Counted from the first letter of the stretch, positions 29,053 through 38,760 are shown. The stretch: 64,000 bases of DNA from Moraxellaceae bacterium AER2_44_116 (GCA_006546595.1 VIAD01000001.1:213258-277257); one strand, 5' to 3'. Numbers and translations are program-made. Notes: a model not told the origin generated them from the sequence alone.

Positions 29053-29452
29053 AAAAAATAAGGGTTTTACCTTATTAGAGGTATTAGTTGCATTAGCCGT
29101 TTTTGCCGTGGCAGCCATTGCCTTGATGCGAGTCAGTGAGTCACAACTTCAGTTAAGTGCGCGTCTAGAGGATAAAACCTTTGCTCATTGGGTCGCATTA
29201 AATATGGTCAGTGAAATGCAAGCCAACCAAGACTGGCCAGATTTGGGCGAGCAAACGGGCAAGGTGGCCATGGCGGGGCGTGATTGGAAAATTATTGTTA
29301 AGACCTTAGCAACGCCTATGAGTCGTGTACGCCGCATTGAAGTGACGGTGGGGCTTGCACCGCAAGATTTTACTCAAAACATGGAGGCGATTACCGTATT
29401 GTCGGGTTTTATTGAACTACCCAGTGTACAAACCACGAGTAATGAGTCATGA
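29021..29452 (+). CDS. gspI: Minor pseudopilin GspI
   Basis: GspI nucleates the pseudopilus tip with GspJ and GspK. The prepilin site is NKG followed by FTLLEVLVALAVFAVAA, after a charged leader of about 16 residues, longer than usual. AHWVALNMVSEMQANQDWPD is typical. It starts within gspH and ends overlapping gspJ by four bases. Confidence 0.92.
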   Translation: MKKMNRPYKNKKNKGFTLLEVLVALAVFAVAAIALMRVSESQLQLSARLEDKTFAHWVALNMVSEMQANQDWPDLGEQTGKVAMAGRDWKIIVKTLATPMSRVRRIEVTVGLAPQDFTQNMEAITVLSGFIELPSVQTTSNES

Positions 29453-30090
29453 CACCAGCAAGCGACAAGGGATTTACCCTGTTAGAGCTATTGGTGGCGG
29501 TGGCCATTTTTGCGTTGTTGGGAGTAGGGAGTTATCGATTGTTAGCCACGACTATCGCCACCAGAGATGCAGCACAGAAGCATGATGCGGCACTGATGCA
29601 ATTGCAAAAAGCAATGTCCACCCTCAATCGTGATATTTCACAAGCAATTGCCCGCCCTGTTCGTAATGAGTATGGCGATGCTGTTGCCGCAGTGATATTA
29701 AAAAACAATACGCTAGATTTAACGCGTGCAGGTTGGCCAAACCCATTACAACAAGCCCGTAGCCAATTACAGCGCATACATTATGAACTCAATACGAAAG
29801 GTGAGTTAGTGCGCTTCTCGTGGTCACAATTAGACCGTGAACGAGGAGCTAAACCTCAGCAAAGTATTCTTCTGAAAAATATTGATACCATGCAAATGAA
29901 GGTGTATTCATTTAACGGTGGTTTGGTTCAGGAATGGCCTGTATTTCAAAGCCAAGCGGCCAATAATGCGGCCTTGAGTGAGTTGCCGCGGGCTATTGAA
30001 ATTGTTGTGAATGTGAAACCTTGGGGCGAAATTCGTCGGTATTTTCGTTTGTCACAAGTGTTAGAAGTATCAAAAAATGCCCCACAATAA
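29449..30090 (+). CDS. gspJ: Minor pseudopilin GspJ
   Basis: The tip pseudopilin GspJ has 213 residues and is processed after Gly8 (SDKG then FTLLELLVAVAIFA). LQKAMSTLNRDISQAIARPVRNEYG and a C-terminal IEIVVNVKPWGEIRRYFRL match the family. Start and stop overlap gspI and gspK respectively. Confidence 0.92.
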   Translation: MTPASDKGFTLLELLVAVAIFALLGVGSYRLLATTIATRDAAQKHDAALMQLQKAMSTLNRDISQAIARPVRNEYGDAVAAVILKNNTLDLTRAGWPNPLQQARSQLQRIHYELNTKGELVRFSWSQLDRERGAKPQQSILLKNIDTMQMKVYSFNGGLVQEWPVFQSQAANNAALSELPRAIEIVVNVKPWGEIRRYFRLSQVLEVSKNAPQ

Positions 30091-31099
30091 TCCACTCGCT
30101 GACCAGCAAAAAGGCGTTGCTCTGCTGACAGTATTGTTAGTTGTGGCGATGGCAACCGTCTTAGCAGTGGCGATGGTAAAAGCGCAACAAGCATTATTAC
30201 AGCGTTCGAGTAGCGTATTTAGTCAGGATCAAGCGTATTTATATACCTTAGGGGCGGAGTCTTTTGCGAAGTCCATTTTGCAAGAAGACAAAGAAAAAGA
30301 TCAAACCAAAAATGCACCACAAGATAGCTTAAACGAAACGTGGGCGAAAAAAACGCCACCATTTCCTGTTGATGGTGGCATGGTGCAAGCACATATTGAG
30401 GATTTACAAGGTCGATTTAATCTCAATAATTTAATACAAGAAGACGGTCAAGTTAACATCATCGCGTTAACCATGTTTCAACGCTTATTGGCCGCGTTAG
30501 ATATTTCACCCGCGTTAGCGTCACCCGTAATTGATTGGATAGATGCTGATAATTTGCCTAATGACAGTGATGGTGCGGAGGAAGATTGGTATTTACGACT
30601 TAAACCCGCTTATCGTAGTGCTAATCGTCCCTTTGTCAGTGTGTCCGAGTTGTCATTATTACGCGGCTTTACTCCTGAGATTGTCACTAAACTGAGTCCA
30701 TACGTTGCTACACTCCCACTATTTACGACGGTGAATGTGAATACGGCTAGTGCTGTTGTCTTAGCGGCGATGAGTGATAATATGACGACAGTCATGGGCA
30801 AAGACTTGGTGGAAAAACGTCCACAGTCAGGTTATGGCTCAGTTGAGGTATTTTTAGAACAGCCCGTTTTTGCCAATTTAGATCCAAACGTGAAACAAAA
30901 TGTGATGAAACTATTGGGTGTACGCTCGCAATTTTTTAGCGTCTCTGCGGAAGCTGAAATAGACAATCGCCGTCGGGTGTTAACCTCGGTGATTGCGCGT
31001 GATGATACAACAACACTCAAAACTATTAGCCGTGACTGGAGTCAGCAATGGCAGACTCCAGTGACAAACAACACTTCACCCATAAAAGCTAATCCCTAA
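30077..31099 (+). CDS. gspK: Minor pseudopilin GspK
   Basis: GspK caps the pseudopilus tip. The 340-residue protein has a prepilin-like start, KGVALLTVLLVVAMATVLAV, lacking the usual Glu at mature position 5 (Thr instead), as is normal for GspK. It has the large inserted domain (LQGRFNLNNL, PVIDWIDADNLPN, NVNTASAVVLAAM). It overlaps gspJ by 14 bases. Confidence 0.93.
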   Translation: MPHNNPLADQQKGVALLTVLLVVAMATVLAVAMVKAQQALLQRSSSVFSQDQAYLYTLGAESFAKSILQEDKEKDQTKNAPQDSLNETWAKKTPPFPVDGGMVQAHIEDLQGRFNLNNLIQEDGQVNIIALTMFQRLLAALDISPALASPVIDWIDADNLPNDSDGAEEDWYLRLKPAYRSANRPFVSVSELSLLRGFTPEIVTKLSPYVATLPLFTTVNVNTASAVVLAAMSDNMTTVMGKDLVEKRPQSGYGSVEVFLEQPVFANLDPNVKQNVMKLLGVRSQFFSVSAEAEIDNRRRVLTSVIARDDTTTLKTISRDWSQQWQTPVTNNTSPIKANP

Positions 31100-32286
31100 T
31101 GGACAATCTCTATATTCGTATTCCTGCCAGTGGTGGTTTGTGGCAAGGTTGGCATGTTAAAGGTCTTGATGTCGTCACGTTGTTTGACAGTGACCTTGAG
31201 GCAATCATGGCGACGGGCGCAGCCAACATACGTGTTACCTTATTAGTGCCAACCACATCGTGTGTCATGGCAACTGTCAATGTGACTAAGCAACAACTCA
31301 AGCAAATTGATAGTCAAAACGTTGCGTATTTGCTCGAAGACCAAACGCTGACACCTGTTGAACAATTGCATTGCTTGTATGCACCGATGAGTGATTCGCA
31401 AGCCTTAGTGGTTGCTATTCATCAACAACAAATGCAATCACTCATTGAGCCATTCAAAAATACCGCTTGTGAGTTGGTGGCGGCTGTGCCTGATATTTTT
31501 TTGTTACCGCATAATCCGCAAGGTTGGTCATTGATGGTGGATGGCTCCGATTGTTGGTTGCGGATGAACGCATTATTTGGCATGCGCCTCGAAGCAGACT
31601 CTGCTTTAGCCGTGTTGAATAGCGCGTGGCATGAGCAAACCCCGACACATGTACAAGTCTATGGTGAAATTCCCACCGAGTTAAATACATGGTTAACTGC
31701 TAAAGGTGCGGCATTAACGGTTGAGCAATTGCCCTCGTTAAATTGGGCACAAGAATTTAGTCATATTACGGCTAAGCATCCCTTTAATTTTTTACAGGGC
31801 AAGTTTGCGGTCAAGACCAAATCCTCATTGTCGGGTTATTGGCGTTATGCCGCAATTTTTGTTGGCATCACCTTTGCCGTGCAGTTGGCTTATGATGCAA
31901 CGCGTATTTTTCAATACAATCGTGTTGTTAAAACGACCAAAGCCGAAAGTGTCAAACTGTATCAATCCTTGTTCCCAGATGAACGCCGAGTCGTTAATTT
32001 ACGTCGTCAAATAGAGTCTCATTTATCAGAGCGACAAAGTGCTGGTCAAGGTTTTGTCTCGGTTGCCACGAAAGTGGGTGAAGTATTAAATAGTGGTAGC
32101 TGGCAAACTCAACGCTTAGATTTTGACAATAATGGCTTACTGTTAGAGGTGGATGCACTCAGCTTGAGTGATTTAGAACAATTGCGTCAACAATTGACCA
32201 ATCAAGGTTTAACGACAGAAACCTTAAGTGCCAATAGTCAAGGTACAGGTATTCGTGGTCGTTTACGCATTAGTGAGAGCAGTTAA
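31099..32286 (+). CDS. gspL: Type II secretion system protein GspL
   Basis: GspL links the ATPase GspE to the periplasmic part of the machine. Its cytoplasmic half (about residues 1-245) has the actin-like fold typical of GspL, with DQTLTPVEQLHCLY. A single membrane segment follows (YWRYAAIFVGITFAVQLA, about residues 251-268), then a small periplasmic ferredoxin-like domain. It has 395 residues. The start shares one base with the gspK stop and its end shares one base with the gspM start. Confidence 0.9.
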   Translation: MDNLYIRIPASGGLWQGWHVKGLDVVTLFDSDLEAIMATGAANIRVTLLVPTTSCVMATVNVTKQQLKQIDSQNVAYLLEDQTLTPVEQLHCLYAPMSDSQALVVAIHQQQMQSLIEPFKNTACELVAAVPDIFLLPHNPQGWSLMVDGSDCWLRMNALFGMRLEADSALAVLNSAWHEQTPTHVQVYGEIPTELNTWLTAKGAALTVEQLPSLNWAQEFSHITAKHPFNFLQGKFAVKTKSSLSGYWRYAAIFVGITFAVQLAYDATRIFQYNRVVKTTKAESVKLYQSLFPDERRVVNLRRQIESHLSERQSAGQGFVSVATKVGEVLNSGSWQTQRLDFDNNGLLLEVDALSLSDLEQLRQQLTNQGLTTETLSANSQGTGIRGRLRISESS

Positions 32287-32732
32287 TGGACGCAATAGAA
32301 AATTACTTAAATCGATTAAGCCCTCGTGACCGTGTGGTGGTCCTTATGTTGGCTATTTTTGTGGTGTTGTCTTTAATGAGCTTGGGTGCGTTAAATTTGC
32401 ACCGATCGGCAGAAAAAGCACAACAGCAAGCCTCACAAGAAAAAGAATTATTAGCATGGTTACAAGCCAGTACGCCGTTATTAAATGGTGCAGGTTCAAA
32501 TAATGGCATGTCGGTATTAGACACCGTGAGTGCCAGTGCTGGCGGCTCAGGCATTAATATGCAACGTTTTGAACCAGATGGTGACAGTGTCCGTGTCTGG
32601 TTAGAAGGTGCGGATTTTGCCAAAGTGGCCAGTTGGTTAAATAACCTAACACAACAAGGGGTAAAAGCGCAGGAAGTGCATTTTGAGCAGGATAGTAAAG
32701 GCTTAAATGTCCGTTTGGTGTTTGGGCGTTAA
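32286..32732 (+). CDS. gspM: Type II secretion system protein GspM
   Basis: This small bitopic inner-membrane protein partners GspL. It has 148 residues with one N-terminal membrane segment (VVVLMLAIFVVLSLMSLGAL), a coiled stretch and a periplasmic ferredoxin-like domain. It is the last gene of the operon. gspC, gspD and gspN are not here, so they must be encoded elsewhere if the system is complete. Confidence 0.88.
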   Translation: MDAIENYLNRLSPRDRVVVLMLAIFVVLSLMSLGALNLHRSAEKAQQQASQEKELLAWLQASTPLLNGAGSNNGMSVLDTVSASAGGSGINMQRFEPDGDSVRVWLEGADFAKVASWLNNLTQQGVKAQEVHFEQDSKGLNVRLVFGR

Positions 32733-32742
32733 GTTTAATCGT

Positions 32743-32796
32743 CCCTTCGACTCCGCTCAGGGAGCATTTTTGTGCTGGCTGAGCGGAGTCGAAGCC
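32743..32796. repeat. Intergenic inverted repeat, copy 3 (REP-like)
   Basis: CCCTTCGACTCCGCTCAGGG is followed after a short spacer by GGCTGAGCGGAGTCGAAGCC. It lies between the convergent ends of gspM and the next gene and could also act as a bidirectional terminator. Confidence 0.82.
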
Positions 32797-32799
32797 CTA

Positions 32800-33468
32800 C
32801 TAAATGGCTAACTCTCTAAAGTCTTGAATCTCTGCACCCCGTTCCCACCATTCCATAAAGCGTGTGCGCGCTTGTTGTGCATAAGGTGTGCCTTTGGGCA
32901 GAAGTGAGCCTTGCCACGGATCACGATTGGTACAACGTAACAGGCCAATGTCGTCGGCAACTATCCATGCTTGCGGTTGACTGACATCAATATCATCGTC
33001 ATGCAGTTGTCGAATATCAATCAAGCTCGATAGCTTACGTGCCAGTTTCACCAAACGATGGCCTTCAGTCACCGCCATTGAAGGGTTGGCAATTAACAAC
33101 CGTGTGACGGTGTACCGACTTGAACGAGAAAAGGCAGACAACGCGTTAATAAACTCATCGTTATCAAAACGCGCGTGTTCTAGATCGGGCGTGACAATCA
33201 AAATTTCTCGTTTACTTTGTGCCAGTAGGGCAATTGCCGCATTTTGTAACATGACTAAATGCGATAGCTCTACCCGAATGTCAGTTTCACCTAAGATAAA
33301 CGGCGGCAACAATTCATCGGTAAACATGGGCAAAGGACGAGCAACAATAGTATCCTCGTCGTCTTTCACAATAACCAACTGATGCGGTAAGTCTTCGGGT
33401 AAGACAAACTCAATTAGCCCGTCATCCGTTGTGTCTGCGGCTGTATTATCATTAGGTGTGTTAGTCAT
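32800..33468 (-). CDS. Conserved hypothetical protein (DUF7931-like)
   Basis: The 222-residue soluble protein has an acidic N-terminal tail and a core resembling a phospholipase-D/HKD-like alpha-beta fold: REILIVTPDLEHARFDNDEFINAL, then RYTVTRLLIANPSMAVTEGHRLVKLARKL and DIGLLRCTNRDPWQG. I recall similar proteins in Pseudomonas, sometimes fused to a GNAT acetyltransferase, under the name DUF7931. Catalytic HKD residues are not evident. It ends one base before the roxA stop region, so it is probably co-transcribed downstream of roxA. Confidence 0.6.
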   Translation of the reverse strand: MTNTPNDNTAADTTDDGLIEFVLPEDLPHQLVIVKDDEDTIVARPLPMFTDELLPPFILGETDIRVELSHLVMLQNAAIALLAQSKREILIVTPDLEHARFDNDEFINALSAFSRSSRYTVTRLLIANPSMAVTEGHRLVKLARKLSSLIDIRQLHDDDIDVSQPQAWIVADDIGLLRCTNRDPWQGSLLPKGTPYAQQARTRFMEWWERGAEIQDFRELAI

Positions 33469-33469
33469 T

Positions 33470-34651
33470 TTAATCCTCTAACAATAACCAAAAGCCTGCG
33501 CTTAATTGGTCGCATAGCCAGTTAATGTTGTCATGGTCTTCTATATGAGATTTTAGTTCATCCCATGTTAATTGACAGCTGTCTGCCAATAATGCCATAA
33601 AATCCGCCTTTGCATGAAACTCGGAGGGTTCTATTTCTTCGCCGTTAATATAGAGATGCTGAGCTTGTCCTTGTTCACCGACATAGACAAAGCGTGAGGC
33701 AGGGTCACGGCAAATAATCGTCCCTTGTTGTAAGCGAGTGATTAATTCTTCAGGGTCAATTTCTTCACCCATTGCTTCATAATCATCATATTTGGGTTCG
33801 CTTAAAAAAGGTGCGAGTGCCGTGCTTAAAATATTAGGATTACTCAGTAGCGACAGTATTTGTTGTTGTAAGTCTTGAAGGTGTTGCGGATTTAACCACG
33901 CGCTGTGTGTTTGTGCCGTTAACTGAGGGTCACTGTACAGTGATTCTGTGCCAGTATGCTCTAAGGCAACATCAACCAAGCGTTCCAGTGCATGGGCTAA
34001 GGCAGGTGCGCGAAAGCCAAAAGAGAATGTTAAACAGTCATTTTCAGCGACACCATAATGCGCTAAACGGGGCGGCACATACAACAAATCACCTGCGTTC
34101 ACCACTTCATCAAAGGTAACAGGCATATCGGCCAAAATACGCAAGGGAGTGTTGGGAACTAAAGGGGAGTCTTTATCGCAAAACTCACCCAACTGCCAGC
34201 GGCGTTGACCGCCACCTTGCACTAAAAAGACATCATATTGATCAAAATGCTTACCCACTGAGCCACCTTGCGGCGCGTAGGAAATCATAATGTCATCGGT
34301 GCGCCAACTGGGAATAAAGCTAAAGTTCTGCCAATACACCGCGAGTTCAGGAAAGTAATGGTCAACGGCTTGTACCAGTAATGTCCAATGGGTTTTAGGG
34401 AGTTGTTTGTATTGTTTAACGGTAAATGGGCCTTTGCGTAATGCCCATTTTTTATTGCCATCTTGCTCAAGGACAATACGTGCTTCAATACTGTCTTCTT
34501 GCGCTAATTCCATTAAATCTTCTTTCCCAACTAATGCTGCTAAGTTAGGAAAGGCATTACGGACTAATAACGGTTTTTTTTGCCAATAATCGCGTAGAAA
34601 TTCGTCCGCAGTCAGGCCGCCTAAATGGGCGAGAGGAATGTTGGTCTTCAT
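33470..34651 (-). CDS. roxA: Ribosomal protein arginine hydroxylase, JmjC/cupin type
   Basis: This 2-oxoglutarate- and Fe(II)-dependent oxygenase is related to E. coli YcfD/RoxA, which hydroxylates an arginine of ribosomal protein L16. The N-terminus (FLRDYWQKKPLLVRNAFP) is diagnostic. The iron site is KHFDQYD (H-x-D) near residue 140, with a second His in the AHYGVAE segment. FSFGFRAP follows, and the C-terminal part is the winged-helix-like extension. The start at 34651 (MKTNIPLAHLGG) is preferred; the upstream frame to 34717 overlaps the next gene. In E. coli the gene lies near purB, as here. Confidence 0.9.
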   Translation of the reverse strand: MKTNIPLAHLGGLTADEFLRDYWQKKPLLVRNAFPNLAALVGKEDLMELAQEDSIEARIVLEQDGNKKWALRKGPFTVKQYKQLPKTHWTLLVQAVDHYFPELAVYWQNFSFIPSWRTDDIMISYAPQGGSVGKHFDQYDVFLVQGGGQRRWQLGEFCDKDSPLVPNTPLRILADMPVTFDEVVNAGDLLYVPPRLAHYGVAENDCLTFSFGFRAPALAHALERLVDVALEHTGTESLYSDPQLTAQTHSAWLNPQHLQDLQQQILSLLSNPNILSTALAPFLSEPKYDDYEAMGEEIDPEELITRLQQGTIICRDPASRFVYVGEQGQAQHLYINGEEIEPSEFHAKADFMALLADSCQLTWDELKSHIEDHDNINWLCDQLSAGFWLLLED

Positions 34652-34661
34652 AAAGTTATCC

Positions 34662-35438
34662 TTAAAGCGTGATTGTTGGCCACACGGCCAACAAGGTGTC
34701 ACGTAAACATTGGTCAAAGAGTTCAGTTTTCACCGTCACAATCGGTGCGGGTAGTTTTGATTCTAAACGGGCATATAAGCGCAATAAATAACCGTCTAAG
34801 TCTTCTTGAGCAGCAATAAACTCGCTTTCTTGGCTTTGTGATTTTAAGTCGAGTAAATCATCAATTTGATCTCGAATATCACCACTGGGTAAATAGGTGC
34901 TCACTAATTCTTGAAAGCGCATTGGTGGCTGTGTGCCTTTGTCAATGACCCACTGTGCGGCTAATAACGCTCTAAACATATATAAATATTTTTTCAGGCG
35001 AATATCACGACTTTCTACCAGTTTGTTGACATCGTTACGCGCCATCGATAAATAATGATGGCATGACGATAGCGGTAAAAATGCCGATTGGGTCAGCGTT
35101 TTCAGTGGCGCAATGCCTGCCTCATGTTGGCGGTAAATAATCGGCGATGACAACCATTCCATGAGCGACGGGTTCGATTTACGCAATAAACCCAAGGCTT
35201 TTTTAATATCCCAACCGTTAATATCCAATAAGCCATTAATCGGTTCTTCAATGACATCGCGTTTATCGAACACTCGAATATAGGACGATGGCTTTTGGGC
35301 GTAAATAAATCGGACATCATAGTCACTATCAGGCGATGGAAAGCCCCATGCACGGCTACCCGACTCACAGGCAAAGAGAATGGTGACATCGTGCTCTTGT
35401 TCGATTTGGCTGAGATGTTGTTGGATAATGGTTTGCAT
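34662..35438 (-). CDS. Predicted nucleotidyltransferase (YcgL/COG3541-like)
   Basis: The 258-residue protein starts with a minimal nucleotidyltransferase fold. ESGSRAWGF (the GS motif, about residues 26-34) is followed by DSDYDVRF (the D-x-D metal ligands, about residues 38-45). The C-terminal part is helical. Relatives are annotated as predicted nucleotidyltransferases of unknown target. It lies 16 bases downstream of the AIPR gene on the same strand, so the two probably form one transcript. Minimal nucleotidyltransferases often take part in toxin-antitoxin or phage-defence modules. That role is inferred here. Confidence 0.75.
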   Translation of the reverse strand: MQTIIQQHLSQIEQEHDVTILFACESGSRAWGFPSPDSDYDVRFIYAQKPSSYIRVFDKRDVIEEPINGLLDINGWDIKKALGLLRKSNPSLMEWLSSPIIYRQHEAGIAPLKTLTQSAFLPLSSCHHYLSMARNDVNKLVESRDIRLKKYLYMFRALLAAQWVIDKGTQPPMRFQELVSTYLPSGDIRDQIDDLLDLKSQSQESEFIAAQEDLDGYLLRLYARLESKLPAPIVTVKTELFDQCLRDTLLAVWPTITL

Positions 35439-35454
35439 GGGATTACTCGAATTG

Positions 35455-37299
35455 TTAACTTAGGTTTTCTTCGTCTGAGTTTAAAGTGGTATCTGTTGGT
35501 TCAAGAACCATCTGTTCTATCTGCTCAGGAGAAATCTGCAAATCTTCAAGTTTGTCTTTTATTTTCTCGTAATGAGAAAGTTGAAATATAAATTTCAAGA
35601 GGCGTTCATTTGTTTTTTGTTTGTCAGTATCGGTATAAAACTCATCATAAATAAAACTAATCAAGAAATTAAATGTTTTTACGATGATTTCTTTATCGTT
35701 TTTTTCATATAAGCTTATAATGTATTTGTTAGTGTTTATATTATCTCCAAATTTGGATTTTAGGTATTTATTAAAGATAACTTTAAATAAGGCAAGAAAA
35801 TGAAAATCTGGAGATTCTAATGATTCTTTAAACGAAGATTTTTGAATGGTAATTATGGTATCAAAAATATAAAATGCACACATCATGTCTTCAAATGTTG
35901 TGTGGCTGTTAAATATTTTTTCATATAGTCCGTCTTTATGGTTTTTATGTGAAATAAAATTCATATCCTTATTCGTTTTTTGAAATTGCTTATAGTTATT
36001 TAATACACTCACTGGGTCTTGCAGTTGATAGGCTAAATATACATTAGCAAATACAGAATTAGATATCATTCGGATACTTTTAGGTGCGTCTCGAAATTCA
36101 GAACGTCTTTTTTCGTACCAAAATGGCGTTTGATACGACGCATTTTGTAGTGTGACTTGAATATCATCATTGGCATAAAAATCTCTATCATTGACAGGAT
36201 TTTGAGAGTTTGTGTAGCGCGTGACATTTAAGTCAAAATCTTTGCCGCCAGACTTTAACAGGCGCAATGTCACAACTGCTTCATTGTCCATCTGAATACG
36301 TTTAGCAGGTGAGGCATTTTTATAAGCACGATATATAGAATAAACGGTCTGTGCGCCATTAATAATTTGCAAGCCTGTTAAATTGATGTTGACTGCTTGT
36401 TTTCCTATTTTAGGTAGTAAGTAAGTAATAGCGGTGATGCCATTATTGTAATACCAAAAATAGGCAGGATTATCTGTTGCCGTTCTTTCTATTTCTTCAT
36501 TAAATTGAGATTGAAGTAAAGGATTTCGTACGTTTTTATGAAATAGAGAAAATCCATATTTTTTAAATAAGTCATAAATGCTTTTAGGTCGAAGTAAGAA
36601 AGTATAAGCTTCAAATGGTTTTTCAATCCGAATACTCCCACTGCTTTGAATTATTTCAATGCTAACGGGGCTTTCTTCTGGGTTTTGATAAGTCTCTAAA
36701 GGATTAATAGGCTCTATTTTTTTGTACTTTCTATCAATATAGTCGGATTTTATTCTGTTGATATCAATAACTTCAAATTTTATTTTGTCATCATTTTGTA
36801 TAAAAGAGTTGATATTGTCATCAGCATTGCCTTTATAAATTGATAGTGCTAAAAAAATGAATTTAACTTCACCATTCGCTTTTAAATGAGCATCTAGGTC
36901 TATTAGCTTTTTTTGTAACTTGTCATTGATGTTTTTTTTGCTGCCACGAATCAGGGTATCAAAGTCATTAAGAGCTTTTAAGATGTCGTCTCGGCTTGCT
37001 TCGGTTTTAGCGTTATTTTGATTATTCCATTTTGATTGCACAACATAAAAAATGCGGTTTCCTTGATTGTCAATATTATCAAAGACAATATCACAAGAGC
37101 TATCGTTATCTCCGTCAGTAATATAATCAACATAGTTAGAGATATTGCCATAAAACTGTAAGAACCAAATAAGCAGAGCATATGATTTTTGGTTATTTAT
37201 GGCTGTTCTATGTTTTTTTAAAAAAGAGTCATCTTTATATTTAACTAAAATATCAACAAGCTCTTGGTCAATAATGTTATAGAAATCCATTGTTAGCAT
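35455..37299 (-). CDS. AIPR family (abortive infection phage resistance) protein
   Basis: About 614 residues. The core has YYNNGITAI near residue 287, then LQIINGAQTVYSIYRAYKN, the hallmark of the AIPR family first found in phage-resistance loci. The N-terminal quarter (NRIFYVVQSKWNNQ) resembles a restriction-endonuclease-like core with a Q-x-K element. The gene is much richer in A and T than its neighbours (many AAA, AAT and TTT codons), a sign of recent transfer. I set the start at 37299, where GATGAGAG lies upstream; an earlier ATG at 37323 has no ribosome-binding site. It sits between purB and a nucleotidyltransferase gene. Confidence 0.83.
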   Translation of the reverse strand: MLTMDFYNIIDQELVDILVKYKDDSFLKKHRTAINNQKSYALLIWFLQFYGNISNYVDYITDGDNDSSCDIVFDNIDNQGNRIFYVVQSKWNNQNNAKTEASRDDILKALNDFDTLIRGSKKNINDKLQKKLIDLDAHLKANGEVKFIFLALSIYKGNADDNINSFIQNDDKIKFEVIDINRIKSDYIDRKYKKIEPINPLETYQNPEESPVSIEIIQSSGSIRIEKPFEAYTFLLRPKSIYDLFKKYGFSLFHKNVRNPLLQSQFNEEIERTATDNPAYFWYYNNGITAITYLLPKIGKQAVNINLTGLQIINGAQTVYSIYRAYKNASPAKRIQMDNEAVVTLRLLKSGGKDFDLNVTRYTNSQNPVNDRDFYANDDIQVTLQNASYQTPFWYEKRRSEFRDAPKSIRMISNSVFANVYLAYQLQDPVSVLNNYKQFQKTNKDMNFISHKNHKDGLYEKIFNSHTTFEDMMCAFYIFDTIITIQKSSFKESLESPDFHFLALFKVIFNKYLKSKFGDNINTNKYIISLYEKNDKEIIVKTFNFLISFIYDEFYTDTDKQKTNERLLKFIFQLSHYEKIKDKLEDLQISPEQIEQMVLEPTDTTLNSDEENLS

Positions 37300-37355
37300 A
37301 ATATGACTCTCATCTTGGGTCATGGCAGTATCGAAACTACCATGACCATTAAATA

Positions 37356-38726
37356 TTAAACGGCTTTTGCTTGGCTAATGGCATTGCCAATGTAATTGGC
37401 AGGTGTCAGCGCACGTAGTTGTGCTTTGGCTTCTTCGGGCAAACTCGCTAAATCTTCTGTTTCAATAAAGGCTTGAATATCGGTGGCGGTGATAACTTTG
37501 CCACGGGTAAACGCTTTTAACTTTTCATACGGTTCAGAGATGCCATAACGACGCATCACTGTTTGAATGGGTTCAGCCAACACTTCCCATGCGCTATCTA
37601 AGTCACCTGCAACACGCGTAGGATTGACTTCTAATTTACCAATACCTTTTAACGCGGATTCGTAGGAAATCAGGCTATGTGCAAAACCTACACCTAAATT
37701 GCGTAAGACAGTGGAGTCGGTTAAGTCACGCTGCCAACGTGAAATCGGTAATTTTTCGCCGAGATGCGCCAAAATAGCATTTGCTAAACCTAAATTGCCT
37801 TCAGAGTTTTCAAAGTCAATCGGGTTAACTTTATGTGGCATGGTGGACGAACCGACTTCACCGTCTTTTAAGCGTTGCTTGAAATAGCCTAAGGAAATAT
37901 AACCCCAAATATCACGATTAAAATCAATCAAAATGGTATTAAAGCGACGAATGCCATCAAACAATTCCGCGATGTAATCATGCGGTTCGATTTGGGTGGT
38001 GTACGGGTTAAATTGTAAACCTAAGCACTCTACAAATTGTTGCGCGATAGTTTGCCAATCTAAATTCGGATAAGCCGAATAATGGGCATTGTAGTTGCCC
38101 ACTGCACCGTTAATTTTACCTAAAATTTCAACGCTTTCGATTTGTTTAATTTGACGGCCTAGACGATGAGCAACGTTCGCCATTTCTTTACCCAATGTCG
38201 TCGGTGAGGCTGTTTGACCGTGAGTACGCGATAACATGGGCATGTCAGCAAAGTTGTGTGCCAATTGACGAATGGCTTGATAGACCGCATTCATTTGTTC
38301 TAAGACAATGTCACGACCCGCTTTGAGCATTAAACCGTGACTGAGGTTGTTAATGTCTTCCGAGGTACAGGCAAAGTGAATAAATTCATTGACAGCTTGC
38401 AGTTCGGGCAGTGCCGAAACTTTATCTTTTAAAAAGTATTCTACTGCTTTGACATCATGATTCGTCGTACGTTCTTTGTGCTTAATCCACTCGGCATCGG
38501 TTTCAGAAAAGTTTTCTACTAACTGATTTAAAAAGGCATTAGCCGCGTCAGAGAATTCAGGTACTTCTTGAATATTTGGATTCTGACTAAGTTGTTGTAA
38601 CCAACGAACTTCGACAATAACACGGGCGCGAATGAGGCCAAACTCACTAAACCACGGACGAAGGCTATCGGCTTTGCTGGCATAACGGCCATCAATAGGG
38701 GATAGGGCGGTGAGGGTGCTTAACAT
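37356..38726 (-). CDS. purB: Adenylosuccinate lyase
   Basis: PurB cleaves SAICAR to AICAR in purine synthesis and adenylosuccinate to AMP. The product, about 456 residues, starts MLSTLTALSPIDGRYASK. The fumarase/aspartase-superfamily signature GSSTMPHKVNPIDFEN, with the catalytic Ser loop, is near residue 289. SRTHGQTASPTTLGKE supplies a catalytic His. TGG-AGC-type GGAG lies 8 bases before the ATG at 38726, which decides the start over a TTG at 38738. In many gammaproteobacteria purB follows hflD directly; here they are 16 kb apart. Confidence 0.96.
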   Translation of the reverse strand: MLSTLTALSPIDGRYASKADSLRPWFSEFGLIRARVIVEVRWLQQLSQNPNIQEVPEFSDAANAFLNQLVENFSETDAEWIKHKERTTNHDVKAVEYFLKDKVSALPELQAVNEFIHFACTSEDINNLSHGLMLKAGRDIVLEQMNAVYQAIRQLAHNFADMPMLSRTHGQTASPTTLGKEMANVAHRLGRQIKQIESVEILGKINGAVGNYNAHYSAYPNLDWQTIAQQFVECLGLQFNPYTTQIEPHDYIAELFDGIRRFNTILIDFNRDIWGYISLGYFKQRLKDGEVGSSTMPHKVNPIDFENSEGNLGLANAILAHLGEKLPISRWQRDLTDSTVLRNLGVGFAHSLISYESALKGIGKLEVNPTRVAGDLDSAWEVLAEPIQTVMRRYGISEPYEKLKAFTRGKVITATDIQAFIETEDLASLPEEAKAQLRALTPANYIGNAISQAKAV

Positions 38727-38760
38727 AACGCGCTCCAAAAAGGCTCAGATTTCTAAAAGC

